Translations under genes and position numbers: made by a program
Part shown: piece after piece, positions 17,795-26,574 of the stretch
Layout: every line of letters starts with the position of its first letter
How positions within the stretch are numbered: the stretch's first letter is position 1
The notes under the pieces: generated by a model
Database searches by the model: none
Told to the model about the DNA's origin: nothing
Seen by the model: the letters and a program-made list of their open reading frames with translations, nothing else
Assembly: GCF_008993995.1 (NCBI RefSeq)
Contig: NZ_BKNN01000014.1
Coordinates: forward strand, 1-56,019
DNA: 56,019 nucleotides
From: Acinetobacter brisouii
Lineage (GTDB): Bacteria; Pseudomonadota; Gammaproteobacteria; Pseudomonadales; Moraxellaceae
Direction of reading: 5' to 3'

Positions 17795-18406
17795 TCAGGA
17801 AATTAAACCTTCATCTCGCATTGCAATTTGAACAGATTGGCGTTCAGCTACTTTATTACGTAGTGCAATAATATGTTTATAGTCACCTAGATCATGCTGA
17901 ATGACTGCTGACCAATTGGTAATCACAAATAAATAAGCATCGGCTGGGCCAAAGTTATCGCCCACCAAGTACTCCGTTTCTGAGTTTGCAATTGTTTGAT
18001 CAATGTAGGTTAATAAACGATCTATCTCTTGATATGCTTTGGTTTTTTCATCTTCAGTCAATGGCTTGCCAAAAAACACCGCATAAGCATCGTGTAGCTC
18101 AGAGTTCAGATAGCCCAGCCATTCCAAAACTTTAGCTCGCCCCAAACCCGATGGTGGGATCAAATCCTGATGCGGATCATGCTGCGCCAAAAAAGGTAAA
18201 ATTGCCACATTCTCAGTCAAAATCAAGCCAGGATTGATTTCCAATGCAGGAACGTAACCTTTCGGATTGATTTGATAATAATCTGCACCTTTTGCGGTGG
18301 TATGGGTTTTTAAATTGACTTTTTCGAGATCAAAATCAACATTTATTTCATTTAAAATAATGTGGGCTGCAAGTGAACATGCACCGGGGGAATAATACAG
18401 CTTCAT
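17795..18406 (-). CDS. Glutathione S-transferase
   Basis: A 203-residue cytoplasmic GST of the bacterial beta class. The thioredoxin-like N-terminal domain starts MKLYYSPGACSLAAHI with the class-typical cysteine (Cys10). The cis-proline region is GYVPALE, and LTENVAILPFLAQ carries the glutathione gamma-glutamyl binding E-N/S position. The C-terminal helical domain includes GPADAYLFVITNW. It likely conjugates glutathione to electrophiles. Single gene, divergent from trmB. Confidence 0.9.
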   Translation of the reverse strand: MKLYYSPGACSLAAHIILNEINVDFDLEKVNLKTHTTAKGADYYQINPKGYVPALEINPGLILTENVAILPFLAQHDPHQDLIPPSGLGRAKVLEWLGYLNSELHDAYAVFFGKPLTEDEKTKAYQEIDRLLTYIDQTIANSETEYLVGDNFGPADAYLFVITNWSAVIQHDLGDYKHIIALRNKVAERQSVQIAMRDEGLIS

Positions 18407-18579
18407 AAATAATCTTGAGTCCTTGTTTTAAGTTATTTTAAAATTACCCTTCTGTTTTAAAACGCTGTTCAACAAGTTGCAAGCCCTGAAAAGTACATCA
18501 ACTGTAAACCGCAACTGAAGCGTTCTATCAGTAATTGATGATTTCTTGCCGAATTCTGTAGAGATTTATTTGACTTGCT

Positions 18580-18608
18580 TAAATCGCGATTTAAAATATC
18601 GCTTTTTT
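18580..18608 (+). promoter_or_regulatory. Palindrome plus terminator-like hairpin in the trmB leader
   Basis: A perfect 14-base palindrome TAAATCGCGATTTA (18580-18593) overlaps a GCGAT / ATCGC hairpin followed by T6 (18603-18608), ending 21 bases before the trmB ATG. The two structures compete for the same bases, so an operator or an attenuator is possible. The stem is short, so this is tentative. Confidence 0.35.
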
Positions 18609-18629
18609 AGCAAACCGAATTCCAAGCTT

Positions 18630-19346
18630 ATGAGCAACGATCAACTTGAACCACAAATTGTTGACTTAGACAATTTGCACGAGCACCGTGAAATTGTGAC
18701 ATTTATGCGCCGCTCATCTCCGCTAAATACGTCACAACGTACCGCGCTGGAACAACATCGTGACTTTATTTTGGAATATCCAGTCGGTGATTTACGCCAA
18801 TATTTTGCTCATCCTGAACGTCCGCTAACTGTTGAAATTGGCTTTGGTATGGGACGTTCTTTAGTGCTGATGGCACAAGCCAACCCTGAACGCAACTATG
18901 TCGGTATCGAAGTGCATATTCCAGGTATTGCACAGTGTGTTTATGAAGCGGGCGAGGTAGGTTTAGACAACTTAAAAGTCTTGGATGCAGATGCGATTCA
19001 GGTGTTACGTGAAATGCCAGATGCGAGTATTAACTGCGTACAACTGTATTTTCCAGACCCGTGGCAGAAAAAACGCCACTTCAAACGCCGTTTCGTGGTT
19101 GATGAACGTATGGCACTGGTTGAACAGAAACTTGAGCTTGGTGGTACATTCCATGCAGCAACTGACTGGGAACCCTATGCTGAGTGGATGTTAGATGTTT
19201 TGGATCAGCGTGAAAACTTAGAAAACTTGGCAGGAAAAGGTAACAGCTATCCTCGACCAGAATGGCGTCCTTTGACGAAATTCGAACGCCGTGGTTTAGA
19301 ATCTGGCCACAAAATTAATGATTTTATTTTCAAAAAAATCAAATAA
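18630..19346 (+). CDS. trmB: tRNA (guanine-N7)-methyltransferase
   Basis: TrmB (238 aa from ATG 18630) uses SAM to methylate G46 of tRNAs. Seen: the SAM-binding EIGFGMGRSL motif, NYVGIEVH, the catalytic FPDPWQKKRHFKRR segment, and the C-terminal TKFERRG. The ORF is open back to a TTG at 18546, but the ATG at 18630 gives the usual family length. No strong RBS precedes it, which fits a leader with possible structure. It is convergent with a 115-residue hypothetical gene. Confidence 0.94.
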   Translation: MSNDQLEPQIVDLDNLHEHREIVTFMRRSSPLNTSQRTALEQHRDFILEYPVGDLRQYFAHPERPLTVEIGFGMGRSLVLMAQANPERNYVGIEVHIPGIAQCVYEAGEVGLDNLKVLDADAIQVLREMPDASINCVQLYFPDPWQKKRHFKRRFVVDERMALVEQKLELGGTFHAATDWEPYAEWMLDVLDQRENLENLAGKGNSYPRPEWRPLTKFERRGLESGHKINDFIFKKIK

Positions 19347-19357
19347 GCCAATAAAAT

Positions 19358-19390
19358 AGCGGCATGCTGTCACACTGACAATATGCCGCT
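19358..19390. terminator. Nested hairpin between trmB and the convergent gene
   Basis: AGCGGCAT / ATGCCGCT encloses a second stem TGTCA / TGACA, giving a 33-base hairpin. The T run is weak on both sides. It probably ends both convergent transcripts and touches the stop codon of the minus-strand gene. Confidence 0.6.
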
Positions 19391-19737
19391 TAACTTAATC
19401 TTGAAAAACGCCCTTTTAATACTTCAATAAGCTGCATACGCCAGTGTTCAGTTGAAATCATCCCACTTGACATGCCGCCATGTGCAAAGGCTTCACAATA
19501 AAACAAAGCATTATCTGTTAAACGATGTAAGGTTAAACGATAAAAAACTTCTGCTAATTTTCGCTCAAACTCGAGTGGTGACTGGGTGAGTGGATACTTT
19601 AAAAACTCCTGCTTCATCGCCTCCCACAAATATGGGCTTCCTCGACTTCCCCACGTTACTGCAACAGGGAAATTTTCCGTTGAAAATAAATTTTCAATAT
19701 ATTTTCGGTGTTTACGGCGCTGTAAAAACTTAAACAT
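19390..19737 (-). CDS. Hypothetical protein
   Basis: A 115-residue protein of unknown family. It starts MFKFLQRRKHRKYIENLF, rich in basic residues, followed by a mostly helical body with no signal peptide or membrane segment. The ORF extends further upstream, but that part overlaps the methyltransferase gene; ATG 19737 lies 5 bases after that gene's stop codon, implying co-transcription. AGGGTAAAG is a fair RBS. It ends inside the hairpin shared with trmB. Confidence 0.7.
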   Translation of the reverse strand: MFKFLQRRKHRKYIENLFSTENFPVAVTWGSRGSPYLWEAMKQEFLKYPLTQSPLEFERKLAEVFYRLTLHRLTDNALFYCEAFAHGGMSSGMISTEHWRMQLIEVLKGRFSRLS

Positions 19738-19742
19738 ATGCT

Positions 19743-20444
19743 TTACCCTATCTGATTTGGAAATGCCATCAATCCTTGATACTGCAACATCTGCCAGAAG
19801 CTTTTTACCTGTGCAAAACCTGCTTGCTGTAACCATGCAATATTTTGTTGTGGATTTACCAAATAAAAATCTTGTTGTAAACGCTGACACATGATTTGAC
19901 TTTGCGCAGCAGTTAAACCCGTGTACTGACACACTGATTGTAAAATTGCCAAATCATCTATGTGCTCAGGCTGCGTAATATCAACGTTGATGAATACACC
20001 TGTTGCAGTTAAATGTTGAGCAATCGACTGGAAAAAATCCAATTTTTCTGAGGTTGCAATAAAATGTGTAACTAAAATACTGAGCACGGCATCATACGGT
20101 TGCCGTGAACTCAATTCATGTATATCTCCTTGTATCCATTCAATTTGATTGTTTTTTGACAGATGCTTTTGTGCCGCCTCGAGCATCGTTTTAGACAAAT
20201 CGAGAGCGGTAAAACTCCATGTCGGATGTTGCTGTGTTAAATAACAAAGTTCATAACCAGTACCACATCCAATGATCAGAACACGGGCATTTTCAGGCAA
20301 GTAATGTTGCAAAATTGCTGCTATCTGAGCATGGATCAGGGTATAACCTGGAATTAATTTCACAATATGCTGATCATAACTTGCCACAACCTGTGGATCA
20401 TGGAAATTTTTTACCACTTTTACCTCTGTTATTTTAATTCTCAT
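19743..20444 (-). CDS. Class I SAM-dependent methyltransferase
   Basis: A Rossmann-fold methyltransferase of up to 233 residues. Motif I is VLIIGCGTGYEL, the SAM-adenosine acid is in FTALDLSKTML, and motif II/III follow as IEWIQGDIHEL and YDAVLSILVTHFI. The substrate is unknown; the FHDPQVVASYD start is typical of small-molecule methyltransferases. Starts: ATG 20444 is annotated, but GTG 20417 has a much better RBS (AGAGG, five bases away) and would give 224 residues. It lies between the DUF2520 gene and a hypothetical gene on the same strand. Confidence 0.82.
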   Translation of the reverse strand: MRIKITEVKVVKNFHDPQVVASYDQHIVKLIPGYTLIHAQIAAILQHYLPENARVLIIGCGTGYELCYLTQQHPTWSFTALDLSKTMLEAAQKHLSKNNQIEWIQGDIHELSSRQPYDAVLSILVTHFIATSEKLDFFQSIAQHLTATGVFINVDITQPEHIDDLAILQSVCQYTGLTAAQSQIMCQRLQQDFYLVNPQQNIAWLQQAGFAQVKSFWQMLQYQGLMAFPNQIG

Positions 20445-20499
20445 TCTCAATGCTAAAGTAATTTTGAAGCAGACTCTAGCGCCTGCAAAACTACGATAT

Positions 20500-21282
20500 T
20501 TAGATTTTATGGTGTCGATGCTGTATCGCATTGCTCATTTTTTGATAAATTTCTACCAAATCACCGTGTTGCTGTTTTTGTAATAATTCTTGGTGCATTT
20601 GTAAAATTTGTTGATCTTGACGTAGTGCTGGCCCTGTTTGTACATCTTTGGGGTTAAATAGTGTTGCCTTTTGTGCAGTTTCCAAAATCAGTGGATATAG
20701 CAAACTAAAATCAACCGATGCACCATCCACCACCTGTTTCGCCATGTCATAACAATAATTGCTAAAATTACAGGCAAATACCGCTGCCAAATGTAAACTC
20801 AAACGCTGAGCAGACGAATAAACATATACTCGCTGGCTTAATTGTTGAGCCAAATCTTGTAGGCTATACAAGTCCTGAGATTGATGCGTTTCAATCAGCA
20901 ATGGAACTTGTGACCAATCCACTGATTTTTCAAAACTAAATGTCTGTAATGGATACAATACGCCACAACGCTCATGAAATTTCTGTAAGACATTGAGATC
21001 TGTACTGCCAGAAGTATGTACAAGCAATACATTGGCAAGCTGCTCAGGTAGTTGCTCCGCCACTTGTGCAATCGCCTGATCTTTAACCGCAATAATCAGC
21101 AAATCAATTTCAATCTCTATCTGCAATAAATCACTGACAGCATGTGCTTTAACTTGAGTCGCAAGCTGCTGAGCATGGGTTAAATTCGGGCTATAAATGT
21201 GCTGAATCTGGTGCCCCAACTGATGTAAAGCAGTTGCCAAATGTGTTGCGACTCGACCAGAACCGATAAAACTTATTTTCAT
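20500..21282 (-). CDS. DUF2520 / Rossmann-like domain protein
   Basis: A 260-residue protein with an N-terminal NAD(P)-type Rossmann fold (MKISFIGSGRVATHLATAL) and a C-terminal helical DUF2520 domain (LAAVFACNFSNYCYDMA is the core). The arrangement resembles ketopantoate or pyrroline-5-carboxylate reductases, but the substrate is unknown. The start is set at ATG 21282, six bases after GAGA; ATG 21288 is an alternative and the ORF runs further up without an RBS. It is probably co-transcribed with the methyltransferase downstream. Confidence 0.85.
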   Translation of the reverse strand: MKISFIGSGRVATHLATALHQLGHQIQHIYSPNLTHAQQLATQVKAHAVSDLLQIEIEIDLLIIAVKDQAIAQVAEQLPEQLANVLLVHTSGSTDLNVLQKFHERCGVLYPLQTFSFEKSVDWSQVPLLIETHQSQDLYSLQDLAQQLSQRVYVYSSAQRLSLHLAAVFACNFSNYCYDMAKQVVDGASVDFSLLYPLILETAQKATLFNPKDVQTGPALRQDQQILQMHQELLQKQQHGDLVEIYQKMSNAIQHRHHKI

Positions 21283-21390
21283 ATACATTCTCAAAATAAT
21301 ACGGTGTAGACTTCTTTCATCATTCATCTCTATTGCTGTTATTTTTAAAGAAAAAATAAAAAAATTATGAATGAAATCAATTTTTTCACA

Positions 21391-21416
21391 ATAAAAAAGC
21401 GCCATTTACGGCGCTT
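21391..21416 (-). terminator. Terminator downstream of grxD
   Basis: AAGCGCC / GGCGCTT stem with a six-base loop; on the minus strand it is followed by a run of six T. It lies 18 bases past the grxD stop. Confidence 0.85.
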
Positions 21417-21433
21417 CTCACATCGGCAACAGA

Positions 21434-21775
21434 TTAAGCTTCTGGTGCTGGGCTGTATTGTTCAACTAAAGGTTGCAATTCACCTTTTTGGAACATATCT
21501 AGCATGATGTCGCTACCACCGATTAATTCACCATTAATCCAAAGTTGTGGGAACGTTGGCCAGTTGGCAATTTTTGGTAAAGTCGCGCGAATATCTTGGT
21601 TTTCCAAAATATTAACATAAGCAAATGGACGACCAATTTGACTGAGAGCTTCTACTGCACGTGCAGAAAAACCACATTGTGGAAATTGTGGTGTGCCTTT
21701 CATGTATAGAAGTACAGCATGTTTAGCAATTTGATCACGAATTAACGCTTCTGTATCGCGTGCTTGTTCAGTCAT
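21434..21775 (-). CDS. grxD: Monothiol glutaredoxin Grx4
   Basis: A 113-residue monothiol glutaredoxin with the CGFS active site (Cys34-Ser37, within TPQFPQCGFSARAV). It also has the WPTFPQLWINGELIGGSDI region that contacts glutathione. Such proteins carry a bridging [2Fe-2S] cluster and deliver it to apoproteins. The start MTEQARD at 21775 has AGGATT nearby; the longer ORF upstream has no such site. It is divergent from argD. Confidence 0.95.
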   Translation of the reverse strand: MTEQARDTEALIRDQIAKHAVLLYMKGTPQFPQCGFSARAVEALSQIGRPFAYVNILENQDIRATLPKIANWPTFPQLWINGELIGGSDIMLDMFQKGELQPLVEQYSPAPEA

Positions 21776-21938
21776 AGATAAATCCTCAACTATTCTAGGC
21801 GGTATTATACCTAAAACTTCGTCATAAGGTGGCGATGTCGAGAATTTTTCTGTTTTTCTCTTATTATGACTTTTCAACCGTTGCAGATTTTGCTTATATA
21901 AACCCTCTTTTTATCCTAAGAACCAATACGAGATTATC

Positions 21939-23153
21939 ATGAGTAATATTACCCTTGCTCCGGTACAAACTGATCAGCCTTCTCATCTTATGGCAACTTA
22001 TGGTCGCCAACCGATCAGTTTCGTCCGAGGACAAGGTTCGTATTTATATACTGAAGATGGTACAGCTTACCTCGATGCATTGACGGGTATTGCTGTTTGC
22101 GGCTTAGGTCATGCACACCCAGTGATTGCACAAGCGATTGCAGAACAAGCCCAAACGCTGATTCACACCAGCAATCTGTTTGAAATTCCTTGGCAAACGG
22201 CTGCTGCTCAGAAGTTGGCAGAAGTTTCAGGTATGGAAGAAATTTTCTTCTCAAACAGTGGTGCTGAGTCTAACGAAGGCGCAATCAAAATTGCCCGTAA
22301 ATATGGACATCAGCAAGGCGTTAAAATGCCTAAAATCATTGTTGCTGAACACTCTTTCCACGGTCGTACACTAGCGACACTGTCTGCAACAGGCAATGCC
22401 AAAGTTCAAGATGGTTTTGCACCACTCGTTGAAGGTTTCTTACGTGTGCCTTTTGGCGATATCGAAGCCATCGAAGAGCTCGCACTGATTCATCCAGACA
22501 TCGTGGCGGTACTGGTTGAGCCAATCCAAGGTGAAGGTGGTGTAAATACTGCACCTCAAGGCTTTAGCTACCTTGAAGAAATCCGTCAGCTTTGTAACCA
22601 ACACCAATGGTTGATGATGCTAGATGAAGTGCAAACAGGTAACGGTCGTACTGGTAAATTCTTCGCGTACCAACATACCAATATTATTCCTGATGTGTTA
22701 ACAACTGCAAAAGGTTTGGGTAATGGTTTCCCAATTGGCGCAGTGATGACACAAGGGCGTGCTGTTGGTGTATTGCAAGCAGGTAACCACGGTTCAACTT
22801 ATGGTGGTACAGCACTGGGTTCACGTGTTGTTTATACAGTGATTGATACCATTCAAAAAGAAAACATTGTTGAAAATGCAGGTAAAATTGGTCAGTACAT
22901 CGTCGATCAACTTCGCAGCCAATTGAGTGAGTTGAATGTCACTGTGCGTGGTTTTGGCATGATGATTGGGATTGAATTACCTAAAGCATGTGGTGAATTG
23001 GTCAATATCGCACGCGAACAAAAACAGTTAATCCTAAATGTCACTGCGGGCCATGTAGTTCGTTTACTGCCTGCACTTAATATGACCCAAGAACAAGCAG
23101 ATGATTTAATTCAACGCCTTATTCCCCTCATTCAAGACTTTTTGAAAAACTAA
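21939..23153 (+). CDS. argD: Acetylornithine/succinylornithine aminotransferase
   Basis: ArgD (404 aa) is a class III PLP aminotransferase of arginine synthesis. Motifs: LDALTGIAVCGLGHAHP, FFSNSGAESNEGAIKIAR for cofactor phosphate binding, FHGRTLATLSATGN, LDEVQTGNGRTG with the PLP-pyridine aspartate, and the PLP lysine in TTAKGLGNGFPIG. The C-terminus is complete. It could also process succinyldiaminopimelate, as ArgD does in E. coli. Single gene with its own terminator. Confidence 0.93.
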   Translation: MSNITLAPVQTDQPSHLMATYGRQPISFVRGQGSYLYTEDGTAYLDALTGIAVCGLGHAHPVIAQAIAEQAQTLIHTSNLFEIPWQTAAAQKLAEVSGMEEIFFSNSGAESNEGAIKIARKYGHQQGVKMPKIIVAEHSFHGRTLATLSATGNAKVQDGFAPLVEGFLRVPFGDIEAIEELALIHPDIVAVLVEPIQGEGGVNTAPQGFSYLEEIRQLCNQHQWLMMLDEVQTGNGRTGKFFAYQHTNIIPDVLTTAKGLGNGFPIGAVMTQGRAVGVLQAGNHGSTYGGTALGSRVVYTVIDTIQKENIVENAGKIGQYIVDQLRSQLSELNVTVRGFGMMIGIELPKACGELVNIAREQKQLILNVTAGHVVRLLPALNMTQEQADDLIQRLIPLIQDFLKN

Positions 23154-23167
23154 GTTTTTTCAGGCAT

Positions 23168-23197
23168 AAAAAAGCGATCTATTGAAATCGCTTTTTT
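23168..23197 (+). terminator. Terminator after argD
   Basis: AAAAAAGCGAT / ATCGCTTTTTT stem with an 8-base loop. It is symmetric and may also serve the convergent LysR gene. Confidence 0.88.
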
Positions 23198-23222
23198 ATT
23201 TCTAGAGATGACTCTGTTTATT

Positions 23223-24152
23223 TCAAGATGCTGCCTTAAATAAACGTCCACCCGGAATCTGACTAAAATAAGTTTTTAATGCTTCAATACAACGTTGGGT
23301 TTTCACAGAGCGCTGCTCAATTGGCGCAGCTACCGCATACAAAGTATAGCTTGGTAATTTCCAGTCAGGCAGAACTTCAATCAGTTCACCATTCATTAAT
23401 TCTTTTTGTACATCCAAATACAAAACCCGCGCCAAGCCCAAACCATTTTGACATAAAGCTTTCACCACAAAAATATTATTGGTACTAATGCGGGATTTCA
23501 TTTCCAAGTCGACACGTTGTTCTGATAAACAATGCTGAAAAGAGAAACGATGCCAATTTTGCATGGTGTGTACAGGCAAAACACAATGCTGCTTCAAGTC
23601 TTCAGGTGTATTGATGGGTGCTGTCTGGTTCAAATAAGCCGCCGAAGCCACTAAAACTTGTTCAACACGCGCCAAAGGAATGGTATCTAGTGTCGTATCC
23701 TCAACTTTAGCTGCCATGCGTAATGCGATATCAATATGATTTTCTTTTAAATCAATAAACTGTGTATCTGCCTCGAACTTTACACTCAAACCACGATGTG
23801 CAAACAACCACTGCGAAAGCGCAGGAATAATATGATTTGCCGCCAACTCAGGTGTTGTTGCAATACGAAGTTCACCAATAAGATCATCACGCAGTTCATT
23901 CATACGAATTTTTCCACGTTCGGCAGCCGCGAGCATTTCCTTACAACTTTGATAAAAAACTTGACCTTCTTCGGTCAAGCTAATTTTTCGAGTTGAACGG
24001 TATAGCAGGGTCGCATCCATCTCCTGTTCTAAAGAGCGAATTTGCTGACTGACAGCACTCGTAGTAATTCCCAACTCACGGGCAGCACCACTAAAAGAGT
24101 TCTGTTTGACAACACAAGCAAATACTCCCATTGCTCGAAGTTGATCTAACAT
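23223..24152 (-). CDS. LysR-family transcriptional regulator
   Basis: A 309-residue LTTR with the N-terminal winged helix-turn-helix (SFSGAARELGITTSAVSQQIRSLEQ, residues about 19-43) and a substrate-binding domain of two lobes. It belongs to the CrgA-like subgroup by general look (RISTNNIFVVKALCQNGLGLA). GAAGGTA precedes the ATG. The target is unknown: neighbours are argD (convergent) and nlpD (same strand, downstream), neither an obvious regulon member. Confidence 0.9.
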   Translation of the reverse strand: MLDQLRAMGVFACVVKQNSFSGAARELGITTSAVSQQIRSLEQEMDATLLYRSTRKISLTEEGQVFYQSCKEMLAAAERGKIRMNELRDDLIGELRIATTPELAANHIIPALSQWLFAHRGLSVKFEADTQFIDLKENHIDIALRMAAKVEDTTLDTIPLARVEQVLVASAAYLNQTAPINTPEDLKQHCVLPVHTMQNWHRFSFQHCLSEQRVDLEMKSRISTNNIFVVKALCQNGLGLARVLYLDVQKELMNGELIEVLPDWKLPSYTLYAVAAPIEQRSVKTQRCIEALKTYFSQIPGGRLFKAAS

Positions 24153-24234
24153 TACCTTCCCTCGGTATAAAAAAGCGTGATCTAATCATAATACGCCTGA
24201 ATACCCGATGAGAATTCAACTTTTGCATTAGTTG

Positions 24235-25068
24235 CTATGATTTTTTTGCAAGTAACAACATTGGGTCGATTGGTTTTCCATCTGAACGGATTTGGAACTC
24301 TAACATGACCCGATTAGCCCCTGTTGACCCCATTTCTGCAATTTTTTGTCCTGCTGAAACAGCCTGACCACTTTTGACCAGCATTTTACTGTTATGTGCA
24401 TAAGCGCTGATATAACCATTGCTATGTCGAATCAAGATCAGATTACCAAACTCTTTTAAACCATCATCTGCATACACCACTTGTCCTGCGGCGGTTGCAA
24501 AAATTGGATCACCTTGCTCACCACCAAAACGTACGCCTTTTATATTATTGGCAAGACTATAGTTTTGAATTACAGGTCCATTTGAAGGACGCAACCACTG
24601 TAAACCATTTTGAGCAGGTTCAGTGATTGGTGGTGTAACTGGCTGTACACGGTTTACAGATGGTTTAGGATTTGGGCTTGGCAAGTTACGACGTTGTATT
24701 TGATCTGCTGTCTTCTGTTGTTGTTTCTGATTATTCACCACGATTGGTGGTGTTGAATTTTGACGAGATCCTGTTGACTTTAACTTAAGAGATTGATTCA
24801 CATAAATTGTATATGGAGATGGAATATTATTTAAACGGGCAACTGCAAGATAATCTAGCCCATAACGTGCTGCGATACCACTCAAGGTATCTCCTGAACG
24901 CACTGTATAGTTATTTGGAGCATGTGCGTAATGGGTAGTCTGGACTTGTGGCTTAGATGCACATCCTGTAAGTGCAACCGCTGTCAACGCCGCGACAGAT
25001 AAGAATAATGGCTTTAACCATGTGATTTGTACTTGTTTATTCACAAGATGCTGTTGCAACACCCGCAT
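24235..25068 (-). CDS. nlpD: NlpD-like lipoprotein with LysM and degenerate LytM (M23) domain
   Basis: A 277-residue lipoprotein with lipobox LTGC after a hydrophobic signal. A LysM repeat (YTVRSGDTLSGIAARYG) binds peptidoglycan, then a proline/glutamine linker leads to a LytM-type domain (NLILIRHSNGYISAYAHNSKML). The zinc ligands of active M23 enzymes appear lost (GVRFGG instead of an H-x3-D site, MLEFQI instead of HLHFE). It is therefore probably an amidase activator like E. coli NlpD. ATG 25068 is preferred over TTG 25071 because of AGAGG. It follows surE, the usual neighbour. Confidence 0.88.
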   Translation of the reverse strand: MRVLQQHLVNKQVQITWLKPLFLSVAALTAVALTGCASKPQVQTTHYAHAPNNYTVRSGDTLSGIAARYGLDYLAVARLNNIPSPYTIYVNQSLKLKSTGSRQNSTPPIVVNNQKQQQKTADQIQRRNLPSPNPKPSVNRVQPVTPPITEPAQNGLQWLRPSNGPVIQNYSLANNIKGVRFGGEQGDPIFATAAGQVVYADDGLKEFGNLILIRHSNGYISAYAHNSKMLVKSGQAVSAGQKIAEMGSTGANRVMLEFQIRSDGKPIDPMLLLAKKS

Positions 25069-25178
25069 CAACTTTCCTCTCTAATTCGATAAAACGTCCC
25101 ATTGATCAACTAAGATTAACAAAATTTTGTTGTGACACACCGAATTCACCCGATTTGTCACAAAGTCGCTACACAGCA

Positions 25179-25967
25179 TCACAAAGAATCATCTTCACTT
25201 GCAACTAGTTGTTCGTGTAAATGCTGTAAAACCTGATAATTGGTTGCATCCATTTGAATCGGAGTAATACTGACATAATCATGATTAATCGCATAAAAGT
25301 CCGACTGTAAATGATCTGCTGTTTTCGCAGGCTCAGCAACAGCCTCCCCAGACAATCCGATCCAGTAAACTTGACGACCCCGTGGATCGACATGACTTGT
25401 AATTGGTTTAGACTGATAACGTCGTCCCTGATAAGTCACCAATGCTCCCTTTAATTCAGCAACATCAGGAATATTAATATTTAAAATATGGCGTTCAGGC
25501 AGTTGAGGTAAACCTTGAGCAATAAAATCATGCACCCACTGCGCAGCAACCCGATAATCATCAGGTGACTGATAATTGCGAACATGTGTCCCTGCTAAGG
25601 ATACGGCGATCGCAGGATGTGCAGTTAAGCGTCCTTCAAAAGCAGCACCTACGGTACCTGAGTACAGCACATCATCGCCTAAATTTGCGCCACTATTAAT
25701 TCCACTCACTACCAAATCAAATTCAAAATCGAATAAGCCATTCACAGATAAGTAAACACAGTCCGCAGGTGTTCCATTGACAGCCCAAACATCAGGCATA
25801 ATTTCTACTGGGCGCAAGGGACGATCTAAAGTGAGCGCACTAGAAAAGCCACTCCGCTCCGATTCTGGGGCAACCACAACAACACGCCCTAAAGGTTTCA
25901 AAGCCTTAGCTAAAGCTTGTATTCCTGGTGCAAAAACACCATCATCATTGGCAATTAAAATATTCAC
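25179..25967 (-). CDS. surE: 5'/3'-nucleotidase SurE
   Basis: SurE (262 aa) is a metal-dependent nucleotidase and exopolyphosphatase of stationary-phase survival. It has the N-terminal metal site [14 protein letters not shown], the [11 protein letters not shown] region, [11 protein letters not shown] and [21 protein letters not shown], all characteristic. It precedes nlpD on the same strand, as in E. coli, but pcm and rpoS are absent here. The intergenic gap of 110 bases contains a 7-bp inverted repeat (TGTGACA, 25131-25162). Confidence 0.96.
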   Translation of the reverse strand: MNILIANDDGVFAPGIQALAKALKPLGRVVVVAPESERSGFSSALTLDRPLRPVEIMPDVWAVNGTPADCVYLSVNGLFDFEFDLVVSGINSGANLGDDVLYSGTVGAAFEGRLTAHPAIAVSLAGTHVRNYQSPDDYRVAAQWVHDFIAQGLPQLPERHILNINIPDVAELKGALVTYQGRRYQSKPITSHVDPRGRQVYWIGLSGEAVAEPAKTADHLQSDFYAINHDYVSITPIQMDATNYQVLQHLHEQLVASEDDSL

Positions 25968-26061
25968 AAAAAAACTCTTAGAAAAAAACTACTTGCTGAT
26001 TAAGTTTTAGAAGTATATATATTGGCGGCATTGAATCCACTAAAACTTTGTGAGCAATATC

Positions 26062-26421
26062 ATGTCTTTTGCAAAACGTTTTGTTTGTGCCAGCCTACTC
26101 CTTGGCATCATCTTGCCTGCATCGGCAAGTTCAGAGTTAAGCACTGATGAGCAAGACAGTCTTGCCAAAGAAGATATTGCATCATTACAAGTTCTGTCTG
26201 AGCTATGCCATCAGGTAATTGGTCATAACCCCAAATTTCAACAGAACATGCAACGTCTTATTGAGCAAAATCAACACAGCCTTTCTCAGGAAAAATTTAA
26301 ACAAAATTTAAGCCAAGACCATGAATATCAATCGCTTCTTGCTGAAAGTAAGAGCAATAGTCAGGAAATGAGTCCTGCTGAATTAAAGGCCGCATGTGAC
26401 GAAGTCTTAAACGCACCCTAA
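26062..26421 (+). CDS. Small secreted protein, paralogue A
   Basis: A 119-residue precursor with a signal peptide (MSFAKRFVCASLLLG, cut near ASA-S). The mature part is acidic, helical and contains two cysteines (LSELCHQVIG and LKAACDEVL), likely joined in the periplasm. Its ASLQVLSELC segment matches LAAIYVLSQLC in the gene at 26575, so the two are diverged duplicates. I recall this as a Moraxellaceae-specific family (MCR_0457 type) but cannot verify it. A GTG at 26050 is an alternative start. Confidence 0.75.
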   Translation: MSFAKRFVCASLLLGIILPASASSELSTDEQDSLAKEDIASLQVLSELCHQVIGHNPKFQQNMQRLIEQNQHSLSQEKFKQNLSQDHEYQSLLAESKSNSQEMSPAELKAACDEVLNAP

Positions 26422-26476
26422 GCCCCTATGATTTAATGACTTTTATCTAGCTAACATTTTGTTTTATTTTAAAAAA

Positions 26477-26496
26477 TACTGTACAAAAATACAGCT
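26477..26496. promoter_or_regulatory. LexA-box-like palindrome upstream of paralogue B
   Basis: TACTGTACAAAAATACAGCT contains CTGT-N8-ACAG, the classical SOS box pattern, followed by a further direct repeat ATACAG at 26499-26505. It lies about 80 bases before the start at 26575. Acinetobacter is not known to have LexA, so another regulator would have to bind it. Confidence 0.4.
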
Positions 26497-26574
26497 TTAA
26501 TACAGTTTTTCTGCTGCTATTTTCATGAAAAACAGGTAATCTTGCCGTACTGTCTTAGGAATAATATGTAGCCC

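Noticed and set aside
25131-25162. 7-bp inverted repeat TGTGACA between surE and nlpD
   Set aside because: Too short and with a long loop; no T run, so neither a clear terminator nor a clear operator.
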